From positions 1 to 51,573 of the forward strand of contig DWXE01000014.1 in NCBI GenBank assembly GCA_019119355.1: a stretch of 51,573 nucleotides of DNA, in the 5' to 3' direction. This document shows positions 27,107 through 34,709 of the stretch, piece by piece. The notes under the pieces were generated by a model that worked only from the letters and a program-made list of their open reading frames with translations, was not told the DNA's origin and did no database searches. This stretch comes from Candidatus Eisenbergiella merdigallinarum (GTDB taxonomy: Bacteria > Bacillota > Clostridia > Lachnospirales > Lachnospiraceae). Position numbers and translations under genes: made by a program. Positions within the stretch are counted from its first letter, which is position 1, and every line of letters starts with the position of its first letter.

Positions 27107-27200
27107 CTGCGGCGGGAAGGAAGATGTCGCTTACGCGACCCGCCGCAGGCGGAGAATCCCGCAAGCGGGATTCTTTGTTCATACGACAGGAAAGAAACTG
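27107..27200. repeat. Extra hairpins and a half-palindrome before rimM
   Basis: A 10-bp stem CTGCGGCGGG/CCCGCCGCAG encloses GTCGC/GCGAC. A 9-bp hairpin GAATCCCGC/GCGGGATTC follows, and then a half copy of the ATACGACAGGAAAG element. No gene-like frame with a ribosome site exists here. The 225-bp khpA-rimM gap is filled by these structures, and rimM's AAGGAG site follows. Confidence 0.7.
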
Positions 27201-27236
27201 GTTCGGCGGATCGGATGAGCCGAAAAGGAGAGACGG

Positions 27237-27743
27237 ATGGAAGAAAGGCTGAAAGTGGGAATTATTTCCTCCACCCATGGCGTTCGGGGAGAGGTGAAGG
27301 TGTTCCCCACCACGGACGACGTAAAGCGGTTTCGCCGGCTGAAGGAAGTGATCCTGGAGACCGGGCGGGAGGAGCGCGTTCTGGAAATCGAAGGCGTGAA
27401 ATTTTTCAAACAGTTTGCGATTCTGAAATTCAGGGGGATCGATTCGATCAACGATATCGAAAAATACAGGGGCTGCGGCCTTTTCGTCACCCGGGAAAAC
27501 GCGGTGAAGCTGAAGGAAAACGAATATTTCATCGCGGATCTGATCGGGATCGCGGTGGAGGACGAAACGGGGGCCGTTCTGGGAAAAGTGGAAGACGTGA
27601 TCGAAACGGGGGCCAACGACGTGTATCAGATCCGGATGGCGGACGGCAGGGAGCTCCTGCTTCCGGCGATCCGTCAGTGCGTGCTCTCGGTGGACGTGGA
27701 AGCGGGCAGGATGCGCGTACACGTGCTGGACGGCCTTCTGTGA
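27237..27743 (+). CDS. rimM: Ribosome maturation factor RimM
   Basis: Helps assemble the 30S head around S19 and works near S16. The 168 residues have the family opening (LKVGIISSTHGVRGEVKVFP), a RimM barrel domain and a PRC-barrel-like second half (LKENEYFIADLIG, then LGKVEDVIETGANDVYQI and the LLPAI segment). AAAGGAGAG precedes the ATG. It is followed at 15 bp by trmD, the usual neighbour. Confidence 0.97.
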   Translation: MEERLKVGIISSTHGVRGEVKVFPTTDDVKRFRRLKEVILETGREERVLEIEGVKFFKQFAILKFRGIDSINDIEKYRGCGLFVTRENAVKLKENEYFIADLIGIAVEDETGAVLGKVEDVIETGANDVYQIRMADGRELLLPAIRQCVLSVDVEAGRMRVHVLDGLL

Positions 27744-27758
27744 CGGAGGAATGGCGGA

Positions 27759-29159
27759 ATGCGGTTTCATGTTTTGACGCTATTTCCGGAGATGGTGCTG
27801 GGCTGTCTGAACACCAGCATCCTCGGCCGGGCGGCCGCCCGGGGGATCCTGGAAGTGGACGCGGTGAATATCCGGGACTATACGCTGGATAAGCATAAAA
27901 AAGTGGACGATTACCCTTACGGCGGCGGGGCCGGCATGCTGATGCAGGCGCAGCCGGTTTTTGACGCCTACCGGGCAGTGCGGGAAAAATCGGGGAGCGA
28001 TCGCCCCATGCGGGTGGTTTACGTGACGCCTCAGGGAAGGGTCTTCGATCAGAGGATGGCCCGGGAGCTCGCGAAAGAGGACGAGCTCTGCTTTTTGTGC
28101 GGCCACTACGAAGGCGTGGACGAGCGGGTGCTGGAGGAAATCGTCACGGATTTCGTCTCCATCGGGGATTATGTGCTCACGGGCGGCGAGCTTCCGGCGG
28201 CGGTGATGATCGACGCCATCGCCCGGATGGTGCCGGGCGTGCTGAAGAACGAAGAGTCGGGGGAGGTGGAATCCTTTCACGAAAATCTTCTGGAATATCC
28301 CCAGTACACCAGGCCCGAGGTCTGGATGGGGCGCAGCGTGCCCCAGGTGCTCCTGTCCGGGGACCACGCGAAGGTGGACGCCTGGAGGAGGGAACAGTCC
28401 ATCGAGAGGACCAGGCAGCGGCGGCCGGACCTGTACGAGCGGTATGACCTGCCGGGCAGGGCGGCGGAATACCTGAAGCGGGATAAGGTTTTTCACATGG
28501 ACATGCTGGAGGACATCCGAAACGGCCAGGCGAAGGTGCTGGCCGTACGAAAGGACGGGGTGATTCTCCGGGATTCGGTCAGCGGGGTCTATATGGTGAC
28601 GGCGGAGAATCCGGACGCCGGGGAACGCCTGCTGTCCCTGGCGGATCCCGGCGCGGAAGTTTTTACCTGCCACCAGAAATTTCTGGCCGAGAGCATCCGA
28701 AGGCGGTTTCGGAAGGAGGACGTGAGCGAGTGCTTCCAGGTCGTCTATACGAGAAAGACTCCGCTTCCGGAGCCGGAGGGCGTTGCGATCCGCCCTCTCG
28801 GCGAGGAATATGCGGAAACGGTCCACTCCCTGTATCCTCTGATCGAAAAAGAGGAACGGGTGAGGGAGATTTTGCGGGATGGAACCGTTTACGGCGCGTT
28901 TTTGCCCGTGGAGGGCGGCGAGGCGCTGGCCGGATTCATCGGGACGCATGAGGAGGGCTCCATGGGAATGCTTCATGTCATGCAGGCCCACCGCAGGAAG
29001 GGGATCGCCGAACAGCTGGAGCGGTTTTTGATCAACCGCCTGCTGGAGCAGGGGAGGACGCCCTACGCCCAGATCTTTACGGACAACGCCGCGTCGTTAA
29101 AGCTGCAGGAAAAGCTGGGCCTTCGGGTCGCCGGGAGAAAAATCTACTGGATCTCCTGA
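27759..29159 (+). CDS. trmD: TrmD tRNA (guanine-37-N1) methyltransferase fused to a GNAT acetyltransferase
   Basis: The first ~240 residues are a normal TrmD, an SAM-dependent SPOUT-fold enzyme that methylates G37 of tRNAs. Landmarks are [34 protein letters not shown] and the knot segment [13 protein letters not shown]. The frame then continues without a break for about 225 residues: an FR47-like N-terminal part ([15 protein letters not shown]) and a GNAT catalytic part with [26 protein letters not shown] (acetyl-CoA loop) and [16 protein letters not shown]. The total of 466 residues is nearly twice the usual TrmD length. The acetyl acceptor is unknown. The fusion itself is plain in the sequence. 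Confidence 0.93.
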   Translation: MRFHVLTLFPEMVLGCLNTSILGRAAARGILEVDAVNIRDYTLDKHKKVDDYPYGGGAGMLMQAQPVFDAYRAVREKSGSDRPMRVVYVTPQGRVFDQRMARELAKEDELCFLCGHYEGVDERVLEEIVTDFVSIGDYVLTGGELPAAVMIDAIARMVPGVLKNEESGEVESFHENLLEYPQYTRPEVWMGRSVPQVLLSGDHAKVDAWRREQSIERTRQRRPDLYERYDLPGRAAEYLKRDKVFHMDMLEDIRNGQAKVLAVRKDGVILRDSVSGVYMVTAENPDAGERLLSLADPGAEVFTCHQKFLAESIRRRFRKEDVSECFQVVYTRKTPLPEPEGVAIRPLGEEYAETVHSLYPLIEKEERVREILRDGTVYGAFLPVEGGEALAGFIGTHEEGSMGMLHVMQAHRRKGIAEQLERFLINRLLEQGRTPYAQIFTDNAASLKLQEKLGLRVAGRKIYWIS

Positions 29160-29167
29160 AAAAGAAC

Positions 29168-29196
29168 TTGCAAACGAAAGGCCGTTATGCTATAGT
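29168..29196 (+). promoter_or_regulatory. Likely sigma-A promoter for rplS
   Basis: TTGCAA (29168-29173) and TATAGT (29191-29196) are 17 bp apart. The leader from there to the rplS start is about 75 nt. Confidence 0.75.
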
Positions 29197-29211
29197 ACTA
29201 ATGTTGCGAAT

Positions 29212-29231
29212 ACAGGAGATGGTCCTCTGTT
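29212..29231 (+). promoter_or_regulatory. Short hairpin in the rplS leader, possible L19 leader
   Basis: ACAGGAGA / TCCTCTGT can pair (8 positions with one mismatch and one wobble) around a 3-base loop within the ~75-nt 5' leader. L19 leaders are known autoregulatory elements in Bacillota. The match to that family was judged only by position and the presence of a small hairpin. Confidence 0.3.
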
Positions 29232-29275
29232 ACGCCAGCCGTATTAAGAACATCCGGGAATCAGGAGGAAAAGCA

Positions 29276-29623
29276 ATGAACGAAATCATCAGAGAAATCG
29301 AAGCTGCACAGTTAAAGGCAGAGGTACCTGCATTCGAGACGGGCGATACCGTCAGAGTGTACGGCAAGATCAAGGAAGGAAACCGCGAGAGAATTCAGGT
29401 TTTTGAAGGCGTTGTATTGAAGAAGCAGGGCGGCAGCAACCGCGAGACCTTCACCGTGAGGAAGACCTCCAACGGCGTAGGCGTGGAGAAGACCTGGCCC
29501 CTTCACTCTCCCAACGTGGAAAAGGTTGAGGTTGTCAGAAAAGGTAAAGTGAGAAGAGCGAAGCTCAACTACCTGCGCGACAGAGTCGGCAAGAGCGCGA
29601 AGGTGAAGGAAGTCCTGAAATAA
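29276..29623 (+). CDS. rplS: 50S ribosomal protein L19
   Basis: A large-subunit protein at the 30S-50S interface, 115 residues. The typical N-terminus ([14 protein letters not shown]) and the core segments [29 protein letters not shown] and [11 protein letters not shown] are present. AGGAGG lies 7 bases before the ATG, so the upstream frame extension of 36 codons is rejected. It has its own promoter even though trmD lies directly upstream. A terminator follows. Confidence 0.98.
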   Translation: MNEIIREIEAAQLKAEVPAFETGDTVRVYGKIKEGNRERIQVFEGVVLKKQGGSNRETFTVRKTSNGVGVEKTWPLHSPNVEKVEVVRKGKVRRAKLNYLRDRVGKSAKVKEVLK

Positions 29624-29659
29624 GCTTCGGCATCTCACCGCTGTGCGGACATGGAAAGA

Positions 29660-29689
29660 GGGGCGCCCGTCGGGGCTGCCCCCTTTTTT
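29660..29689 (+). terminator. Intrinsic terminator after rplS
   Basis: An almost continuous 9-bp stem GGGGC-GCCC / GGGC-GCCCC, with one bulged T and a 4-base loop, is followed by TTTTTT. The T-tract is shared with the palindrome at 29684. Confidence 0.88.
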
Positions 29690-29726
29690 ATACGATAGGA
29701 GAATTATTTTTCTATCGTATAAAAAA
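29684..29726. repeat. Terminator-linked palindrome, copy 3
   Basis: A 15-bp perfect inverted repeat (arm TTTTTTATACGATAG) extends to about 20 bp with G-U pairs in RNA, around a TTA loop. It starts in the T-tract of the rplS terminator. The following bases (GGATCGAACTGCGGCAGGAA) resemble those after copy 2. Confidence 0.85.
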
Positions 29727-29771
29727 GGACGGCGGATCGAACTGCGGCAGGAAAGCATGGTTTGGCCGGGC

Positions 29772-29800
29772 TTGTTCCCCCGGCCCTTTTGTGTTAAAAT
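29772..29800 (+). promoter_or_regulatory. Likely extended -10 promoter for the first signal peptidase
   Basis: TTGTTC (29772-29777) and TAAAAT (29795-29800) are 17 bp apart, with TGT just before the -10. The -35 sits inside a GGCCGGG/CCCGGCC hairpin. The 14 bases 29787-29800 are identical to those before the lactonase gene at 50217-50230. Confidence 0.6.
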
Positions 29801-29848
29801 GAGAAAATCGAGGGCTTGATACGGGTCGGAAAGCGAACGAAGGATACG

Positions 29849-30433
29849 ATGAGAAGACGCAAAAAGGGACTTCAATTTTATCATAAGAAGAAAAAGATCA
29901 GCGCATCCCTGATGAGGGAGATTTTCAGCTGGGCGGCGGGAATTTTCCTGGCGGTTTTTCTGGCGTTTTGCCTCACCTGGTTCGTGGGGCTGCGCACCAC
30001 GGTCATCGGCGTCTCCATGGAGCCTGGGCTGACCAACGGCCAGGGCATCCTGGTCAACCGGATTTCCTACCGGATCGTTTCGCCGGGGGCAGGGGACGTG
30101 ATCGTCTTTCTTCCCAACGGCAATGAAAACGCCCACTACTATGTGAAGCGGGTGGTGGCCGTGCCCGGACAGACCGTGCTCATCGAGGACGGCGTGCTGT
30201 ATGTGGACGGCAAAGCCTGGGGGGATGAGAGCATGGATCTGATCGCTTCGCCCGGGATCGCGGAAAACGAGATCGTTCTGGGCGAGGACGAATATTTCGT
30301 ATTGGGGGATAACTGCAACAACAGCGAGGACAGCCGTTCGGCCAATATCGGTCCTGTGCACAAAAGCACCATCATCGGGCGGGCGTGGTTCCACTTCGGC
30401 AACGAGGAGGAAGGCTGGGGGCTGATCCGATGA
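29849..30433 (+). CDS. Signal peptidase I (first copy)
   Basis: A membrane-bound serine protease that removes signal peptides from exported proteins. It has 194 residues, with a very basic cytoplasmic N-terminus (RRRKKG, HKKKKK), one hydrophobic anchor (about 27-46), S56 in GVSMEPG (nucleophile) and K100 in YYVKRVVAVPG (general base). The GDNCNNSEDSR box is the conserved S26 family signature (often GDNRxxSxDSR); Cys replaces the usual Arg. GAAGGA precedes the chosen ATG; an upstream TTG is rejected. The order sip-rbgA-sip is followed by rnhB. Confidence 0.94.
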   Translation: MRRRKKGLQFYHKKKKISASLMREIFSWAAGIFLAVFLAFCLTWFVGLRTTVIGVSMEPGLTNGQGILVNRISYRIVSPGAGDVIVFLPNGNENAHYYVKRVVAVPGQTVLIEDGVLYVDGKAWGDESMDLIASPGIAENEIVLGEDEYFVLGDNCNNSEDSRSANIGPVHKSTIIGRAWFHFGNEEEGWGLIR

Positions 30434-30461
30434 GGAAAAGATCGGAAATGGAGAATAGAAG

Positions 30462-31316
30462 ATGAATTATCAATGGTATCCGGGACATATGACGAAGGCC
30501 AGGAGGGCCATGCAGGAGGACATCGGCCTGATCGATCTGATCATCGAGCTGGTGGACGCCAGAATGCCTCTGTCCAGCAGGAACCCGGACATCGATTCCA
30601 TGGGAAAGAATAAAGCGCGCCTGCTGCTGCTCAACAAAGCGGATCTGGCGGACCCGAAGGTCAACGCCCAGTGGGCGGACTGGTTTGAAAAGCAGGGAAT
30701 CGCGGTGCTGGAGATCAACGCGAAATCGGGAGCCGGCCTGAAATCCATTCAGGGCAAGGTGGAGCAGGTGTGCAGGGAAAAGCTGGAACGGGACCGGAGA
30801 AGGGGGATTTTAAACCGTCCGGTCCGGGCCATGGTGGCCGGGATCCCCAATGTGGGCAAGTCCACCTTCATCAATTCCTACGCAAAAAGAGCCTGCACCA
30901 AAACCGGGAACAAACCCGGCGTGACCCGGGGAAAGCAGTGGATCCGGCTGGGAAAAGGGCTGGAGCTTCTGGATACGCCCGGCATTCTCTGGCCGAAATT
31001 CGAGGATCCGGCCGTGGGAATGAAGCTGGCGTTCATCGGTTCCATGAACGATGAGATCCTCGTCCCGGAGGAGCTGGCGCTGGATTTGATCGCCTTTCTG
31101 GCAGAAGACTATCCCGGGGCGCTGGCGGGCCGGTACGGGGTGCAGGAGGAGAAGGGAGCCGTCATGCTGGAGCGCATCTGCGAGGCCAGAAACTGTTACC
31201 TGCGGGGGCAGGAACCGGATTACGGAAAAGCGGCCCGGCTGCTTCTGGACGATTTCAGGAGCGGGCGTCTGGGGAGGATTTCTCTGGAGCGGCCGCAGGA
31301 AGGACGGACAGAATGA
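30462..31316 (+). CDS. rbgA: Ribosome biogenesis GTPase RbgA (YlqF)
   Basis: A late 50S-assembly GTPase needed for L16 and related proteins to enter the particle. The 284 residues show circular permutation: NKAD (G4) at 58-61 precedes the P-loop GIPNVGKS at 127-134, and the DTPGILWPK switch follows. The N-terminal YQWYPGHMTKA segment is family-specific, and the C-terminal helical domain has a weaker match. It overlaps the next gene by 4 bases (ATGA). Confidence 0.97.
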   Translation: MNYQWYPGHMTKARRAMQEDIGLIDLIIELVDARMPLSSRNPDIDSMGKNKARLLLLNKADLADPKVNAQWADWFEKQGIAVLEINAKSGAGLKSIQGKVEQVCREKLERDRRRGILNRPVRAMVAGIPNVGKSTFINSYAKRACTKTGNKPGVTRGKQWIRLGKGLELLDTPGILWPKFEDPAVGMKLAFIGSMNDEILVPEELALDLIAFLAEDYPGALAGRYGVQEEKGAVMLERICEARNCYLRGQEPDYGKAARLLLDDFRSGRLGRISLERPQEGRTE

Positions 31317-31855
31317 TGAAAAATATCGTGAAGGAAGTTTTCAGCACGCTGCTCTATATTCTGGTGGTGCTGGCGGCTACCTGGCTGGTGATCACTTTTG
31401 TGGGACAGCGGACGCAGGTGAAGGGCAGCTCCATGGAACCCACATTGAGCGATAACGACAACCTGATCGTGGATAAGATTTCCTATCGGTTTTCGGATCC
31501 GAAGCGTTTCGACATCATCGTATTTCCGTTCCAGTATGAAGAGGACACCTACTATATCAAGAGGATCATCGGGCTGCCCGGCGAGACGGTCCTGATCGAC
31601 GGGACGGGGACGATTTACATCGACGGGGAAGCCCTGCAGGAGAGCTACGGCCGGGAAGTGATGGTTTCCGCCGGACGGGCCGCGGAACCGATTACCCTGG
31701 GAGAAGACGAGTATTTCGTGCTGGGGGATAACCGGAACAACAGCTCGGACAGCAGGGATCCCAGCGTGGGGAACATCCATCGAAGCGACATCATCGGCAA
31801 GGCCTGGGTTCGGATCTGGCCGCTGAGCGAATTCGGGGTGCTCCGGCACCAGTGA
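31313..31855 (+). CDS. Signal peptidase I (second copy)
   Basis: A second S26 leader peptidase of 180 residues. A single membrane anchor lies at about 11-31. S40 in GSSMEP is the nucleophile and K83 in YYIKRIIGLPGE the base; GDNRNNSSDSRDP is the full box. Unlike the first copy it lacks the long basic N-terminus and keeps the common Arg in the box, so the two probably differ in substrates or in expression rather than being a recent duplicate. Its start overlaps rbgA. Two adjacent ATG codons (31313, 31316) are possible starts. Confidence 0.96.
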   Translation: MMKNIVKEVFSTLLYILVVLAATWLVITFVGQRTQVKGSSMEPTLSDNDNLIVDKISYRFSDPKRFDIIVFPFQYEEDTYYIKRIIGLPGETVLIDGTGTIYIDGEALQESYGREVMVSAGRAAEPITLGEDEYFVLGDNRNNSSDSRDPSVGNIHRSDIIGKAWVRIWPLSEFGVLRHQ

Positions 31856-31866
31856 GGAGGCGGAGA

Positions 31867-32625
31867 ATGGCGGAAAAGATCGGAGAGATCCGGGAAAAAT
31901 TCCGGCTCTGTAGCGATTCGGGACTGCAGCAGCTGATCGACTGTTATCGGGAGGATCCCCGTTCGGGCGTGCGCAGCCTGATCGAAAGCGCGCAAAAGAG
32001 AATCCTGGCGCTGGAGGCGGAGCGGGAGCGGATCGAGACCATGCGCGTCTACGAAAAACAATACGGGGACTGCGGGCTCATCTGCGGCATCGACGAGGTG
32101 GGCAGGGGGCCGCTGGCCGGCCCGGTGGTGGCGGGAGCCGTGATTTTGCCCGCGGACTGCAGGATTTTATACCTCAACGATTCCAAAAAGCTCTCCGCCA
32201 AAAAGCGGGAGGAGCTGTACGGGGAGATCTGCAGGGAAGCGGTGAGCGTGGGAATCGGCTGCGTGGGCCCGGAGCGGATCGATGAGATCAACATCCTGCA
32301 GGCCACCTACGAGGCCATGCGCCAGGCCATCGGAAAGCTGGATCCGCAGCCGGACATTCTGTTAAACGATGCGGTTACCATTCCCGGCGTGCCGATCCGT
32401 CAGGTCCCCATCATTAAGGGCGATGCGAAGAGCGTTTCCATCGCGGCGGCCAGCATCGTGGCGAAGGTCACCAGGGACCGCATGATGGAAGAATACGATT
32501 CGGTCTATCCGGAATACGGATTTGCGGCGAACAAGGGATACGGAGCCCAGGCGCACATCGACGCCATCAAAAAGTACGGGCCCTCGCCCATCCATCGCAG
32601 GAGCTTTCTGACGCATTTTCTGTAA
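31867..32625 (+). CDS. rnhB: Ribonuclease HII
   Basis: Cuts RNA in RNA-DNA hybrids, including single ribonucleotides in DNA. The 252 residues carry D76-E77 in GIDEVGRGPLAGPVVAGAV, LNDAVTIP and later KGDAKSVSIAAASIVAKVTRD, the type 2 RNase H motifs. An N-terminal helical region of about 65 residues precedes the catalytic domain, as in Bacillus RnhB. GAGGAGG before the ATG at 31867 decides against the upstream GTG. Confidence 0.97.
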   Translation: MAEKIGEIREKFRLCSDSGLQQLIDCYREDPRSGVRSLIESAQKRILALEAERERIETMRVYEKQYGDCGLICGIDEVGRGPLAGPVVAGAVILPADCRILYLNDSKKLSAKKREELYGEICREAVSVGIGCVGPERIDEINILQATYEAMRQAIGKLDPQPDILLNDAVTIPGVPIRQVPIIKGDAKSVSIAAASIVAKVTRDRMMEEYDSVYPEYGFAANKGYGAQAHIDAIKKYGPSPIHRRSFLTHFL

Positions 32626-32637
32626 CGGGGATGAAGA

Positions 32638-32991
32638 ATGAACAAAAGAAAGACGGGCGCTTACTGGGAAGAGTATGCGGCGCGCTGCCTGACGGAGGCG
32701 GGGGCCGTGATCTCGGAGCGCAACTTCAGGTGCAGCCGGGGTGAGATCGATCTGATCGGATACCATCAGGGCTGCCTTGTTTTTTGGGAGGTCAAATACC
32801 GCAGCGATGACCGCTTCGGCACGGCGCTGGAGGCCGTGACCGAAAAGAAGCAGAGGACCATCTGCCGCTGCGCGGACGTCTATCTTTACCGGAACCGGAT
32901 TCCGGCGGATCAGCCGGTGCGTTTCGATGTGGCGGCCATCTGCGCCGGAAAGATGGAATGGATTCAAAACGCGTTCGATTACAGGAGGTAG
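32638..32991 (+). CDS. YraN/UPF0102 nuclease-fold protein
   Basis: A small protein of 117 residues in the UPF0102 (YraN) family, which has a restriction-endonuclease-like fold. The conserved GEIDLIGYHQGCLVFWEVKYR region supplies the E-x-D...E-x-K type catalytic set, and the N-terminus has GAYWEEYAARCL. The cellular role is unknown. It is commonly next to rnhB, as here, 12 bp away, and pgeF follows after 3 bp. Confidence 0.92.
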   Translation: MNKRKTGAYWEEYAARCLTEAGAVISERNFRCSRGEIDLIGYHQGCLVFWEVKYRSDDRFGTALEAVTEKKQRTICRCADVYLYRNRIPADQPVRFDVAAICAGKMEWIQNAFDYRR

Positions 32992-32994
32992 AAC

Positions 32995-33903
32995 ATGGAA
33001 ATCATCAGAAAGGATCCCGGGCATCCGGTGCTCAGACGAAACCGGGAACATGGAATCGAATATCTGACCTTTCCGGGGCTGGAAGCCTGCGGAGCCATAC
33101 GGCACATGATCAGCACCAGGATCGGCGGCGCGAGCCGGGGGATCTACGCTTCCATGAACTACAGCTATACCCGGGGGGACGATCCGGCGGCGGTGGATGA
33201 AAACTTCGCCAGGACGGCCCGCCTGTTCGGCGCAGGCCCGGACGCCTTCGTCTGCTCGGAGCAGACCCATACGGCCAACGTGCGCGCGGTGACGGAGGAG
33301 GACCGGGGAAAAGGCGTGGTCCGCCCGAAAGATTACGGGGATGTGGACGGGCTGGTCACAGACGTTCCGGGACTGATTTTATCCACCTTTTATGCGGACT
33401 GCGTCCCGCTTCTGTTCGTGGATCCCGTCCGGCGCGCCGCAGGCTGTTCCCATTCGGGCTGGAGGGGCACCGTGCAGGAGATGGGCAGGGCCACGGTTCG
33501 GGCCATGCAGGAGCATTACGGCAGCCGCCCGGAGGACATTCTGGCCGCCGTGGGCCCCTCCATCTGCAGGGACTGCTATGAGGTCAGCGCCGACGTTGCG
33601 GAGGAATTTCTGCGGCTGTTTTCCGGGGAACGCTACGCTTTTGTGAAGCCTGAGGAGATCGCCGTTTCCAAAGGAGGGGGAAAGTATCAGCTGGATCTCT
33701 GGAAGGCCAACGAAGCGGTGCTTCTGGCGGCGGGGATTCAAAAGGAGCACCTGTTCGTGACGGATCTGTGCACCTGCTGCAATCCGGACTATCTGTTTTC
33801 CCACCGGGCCAGCGCGGGGCGGCGGGGGAATTTCGCAGCCTTCGTGATGCTGGTCAAAGATCCGGCGAAAGGGAAAGAGGAGGAGGGCGCGGGAATTTCA
33901 TGA
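32995..33903 (+). CDS. pgeF: PgeF/YlmD-type (DUF152) copper-binding purine nucleoside phosphorylase-like protein
   Basis: A 302-residue member of the DUF152 (YfiH/YlmD) family. The family has been described as polyphenol oxidase, purine nucleoside phosphorylase and a peptidoglycan-editing factor, so its function should be read broadly. The metal ligands are in QTHTANV, ADCVPLLF, CSHSGWRGT and the LCTCCNPDYLFSHR segment. AGGAGGT precedes the ATG. This gene ends the plus-strand translation/secretion block. Confidence 0.9.
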   Translation: MEIIRKDPGHPVLRRNREHGIEYLTFPGLEACGAIRHMISTRIGGASRGIYASMNYSYTRGDDPAAVDENFARTARLFGAGPDAFVCSEQTHTANVRAVTEEDRGKGVVRPKDYGDVDGLVTDVPGLILSTFYADCVPLLFVDPVRRAAGCSHSGWRGTVQEMGRATVRAMQEHYGSRPEDILAAVGPSICRDCYEVSADVAEEFLRLFSGERYAFVKPEEIAVSKGGGKYQLDLWKANEAVLLAAGIQKEHLFVTDLCTCCNPDYLFSHRASAGRRGNFAAFVMLVKDPAKGKEEEGAGIS

Positions 33904-33992
33904 AAATTTAAGAAAGTTCCTGCCCTTACATTCATTTTTATCTGCTTTAATTAGAATGATATCAAACGGTTACGGAGAGAAGGGGAGCGACG

Positions 33993-34688
33993 ATGACGAA
34001 CATTCTGGTATGCGACGACGACAGGGAGATCGTGGAAGCGATTGAAATCTATCTGGTGCAGGAGGGCTACTGCGTGATCAAGGCTTACGACGGGGAGCAG
34101 GCCATCGCTGCCCTGAAGAAAAACGATATTCAGCTTCTGATCATAGACGTGATGATGCCGAAGCTGGACGGGATCCACGCCACCTTAAAGATCCGGGAGT
34201 ACAGCAGCATTCCCATCATCATCCTTTCCGCCAAGTCCGAGGATGCGGACAAGATCCTGGGCCTCAACATCGGGGCCGACGATTATGTGACCAAGCCGTT
34301 CAACCCGCTGGAGCTGGTGGCCAGGGTGAAATCCCAGCTGCGCCGCTACACGAAGCTGGGCAATCTGAATGCGGAGAACAACGCGATTTTCAAGGCGGGC
34401 GGCCTGGTGATCAACGATGAGACCAAGGAAGTGACGGTGGACGGGGAGCCCGTGAAGCTGACGCCCATCGAGTACAATATCCTGCTCCTTCTGGTAAAAA
34501 ATCAGGGGAGGGTCTTTTCCATCAGCCAGATTTACGAGAGCATCTGGGAGGAAGAGGCCATCGGCGCGGACAATACGGTGGCCGTGCACATCCGCCACAT
34601 CCGCGAGAAGATCGAGATCAATCCGAAGGAACCCCGGTACCTGAAGGTGGTGTGGGGCGTCGGATACAAAATCGAAAAACAGGCGTAA
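33993..34688 (+). CDS. OmpR/PhoB-family response regulator
   Basis: A DNA-binding response regulator of 231 residues. The receiver domain has an acidic pocket (CDDDR), the phospho-acceptor D52 (IIDVMMP), a switch Ser/Thr (ILSAKSE) and TKPFNP. A winged-helix domain follows (about 125-229, with IEYNILLLLVKNQG and IRHIREKIE). It is encoded 21 bp before a histidine kinase and should control a promoter in response to that kinase. The target genes cannot be assigned from sequence; the nearby ABC genes are a candidate. Confidence 0.95.
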   Translation: MTNILVCDDDREIVEAIEIYLVQEGYCVIKAYDGEQAIAALKKNDIQLLIIDVMMPKLDGIHATLKIREYSSIPIIILSAKSEDADKILGLNIGADDYVTKPFNPLELVARVKSQLRRYTKLGNLNAENNAIFKAGGLVINDETKEVTVDGEPVKLTPIEYNILLLLVKNQGRVFSISQIYESIWEEEAIGADNTVAVHIRHIREKIEINPKEPRYLKVVWGVGYKIEKQA

Positions 34689-34709
34689 GAAGGACGAAGA
34701 GGAAGAGCG

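Noticed and set aside
27036..27218. A 60-codon frame over the khpA-rimM gap
   Set aside because: It is read from terminator, palindrome and hairpins; repeated words such as TTGKK only reflect the repeated DNA.
31852..31866. GTG start for rnhB
   Set aside because: The GAGGAGG ribosome site lies after it and fits the ATG at 31867.
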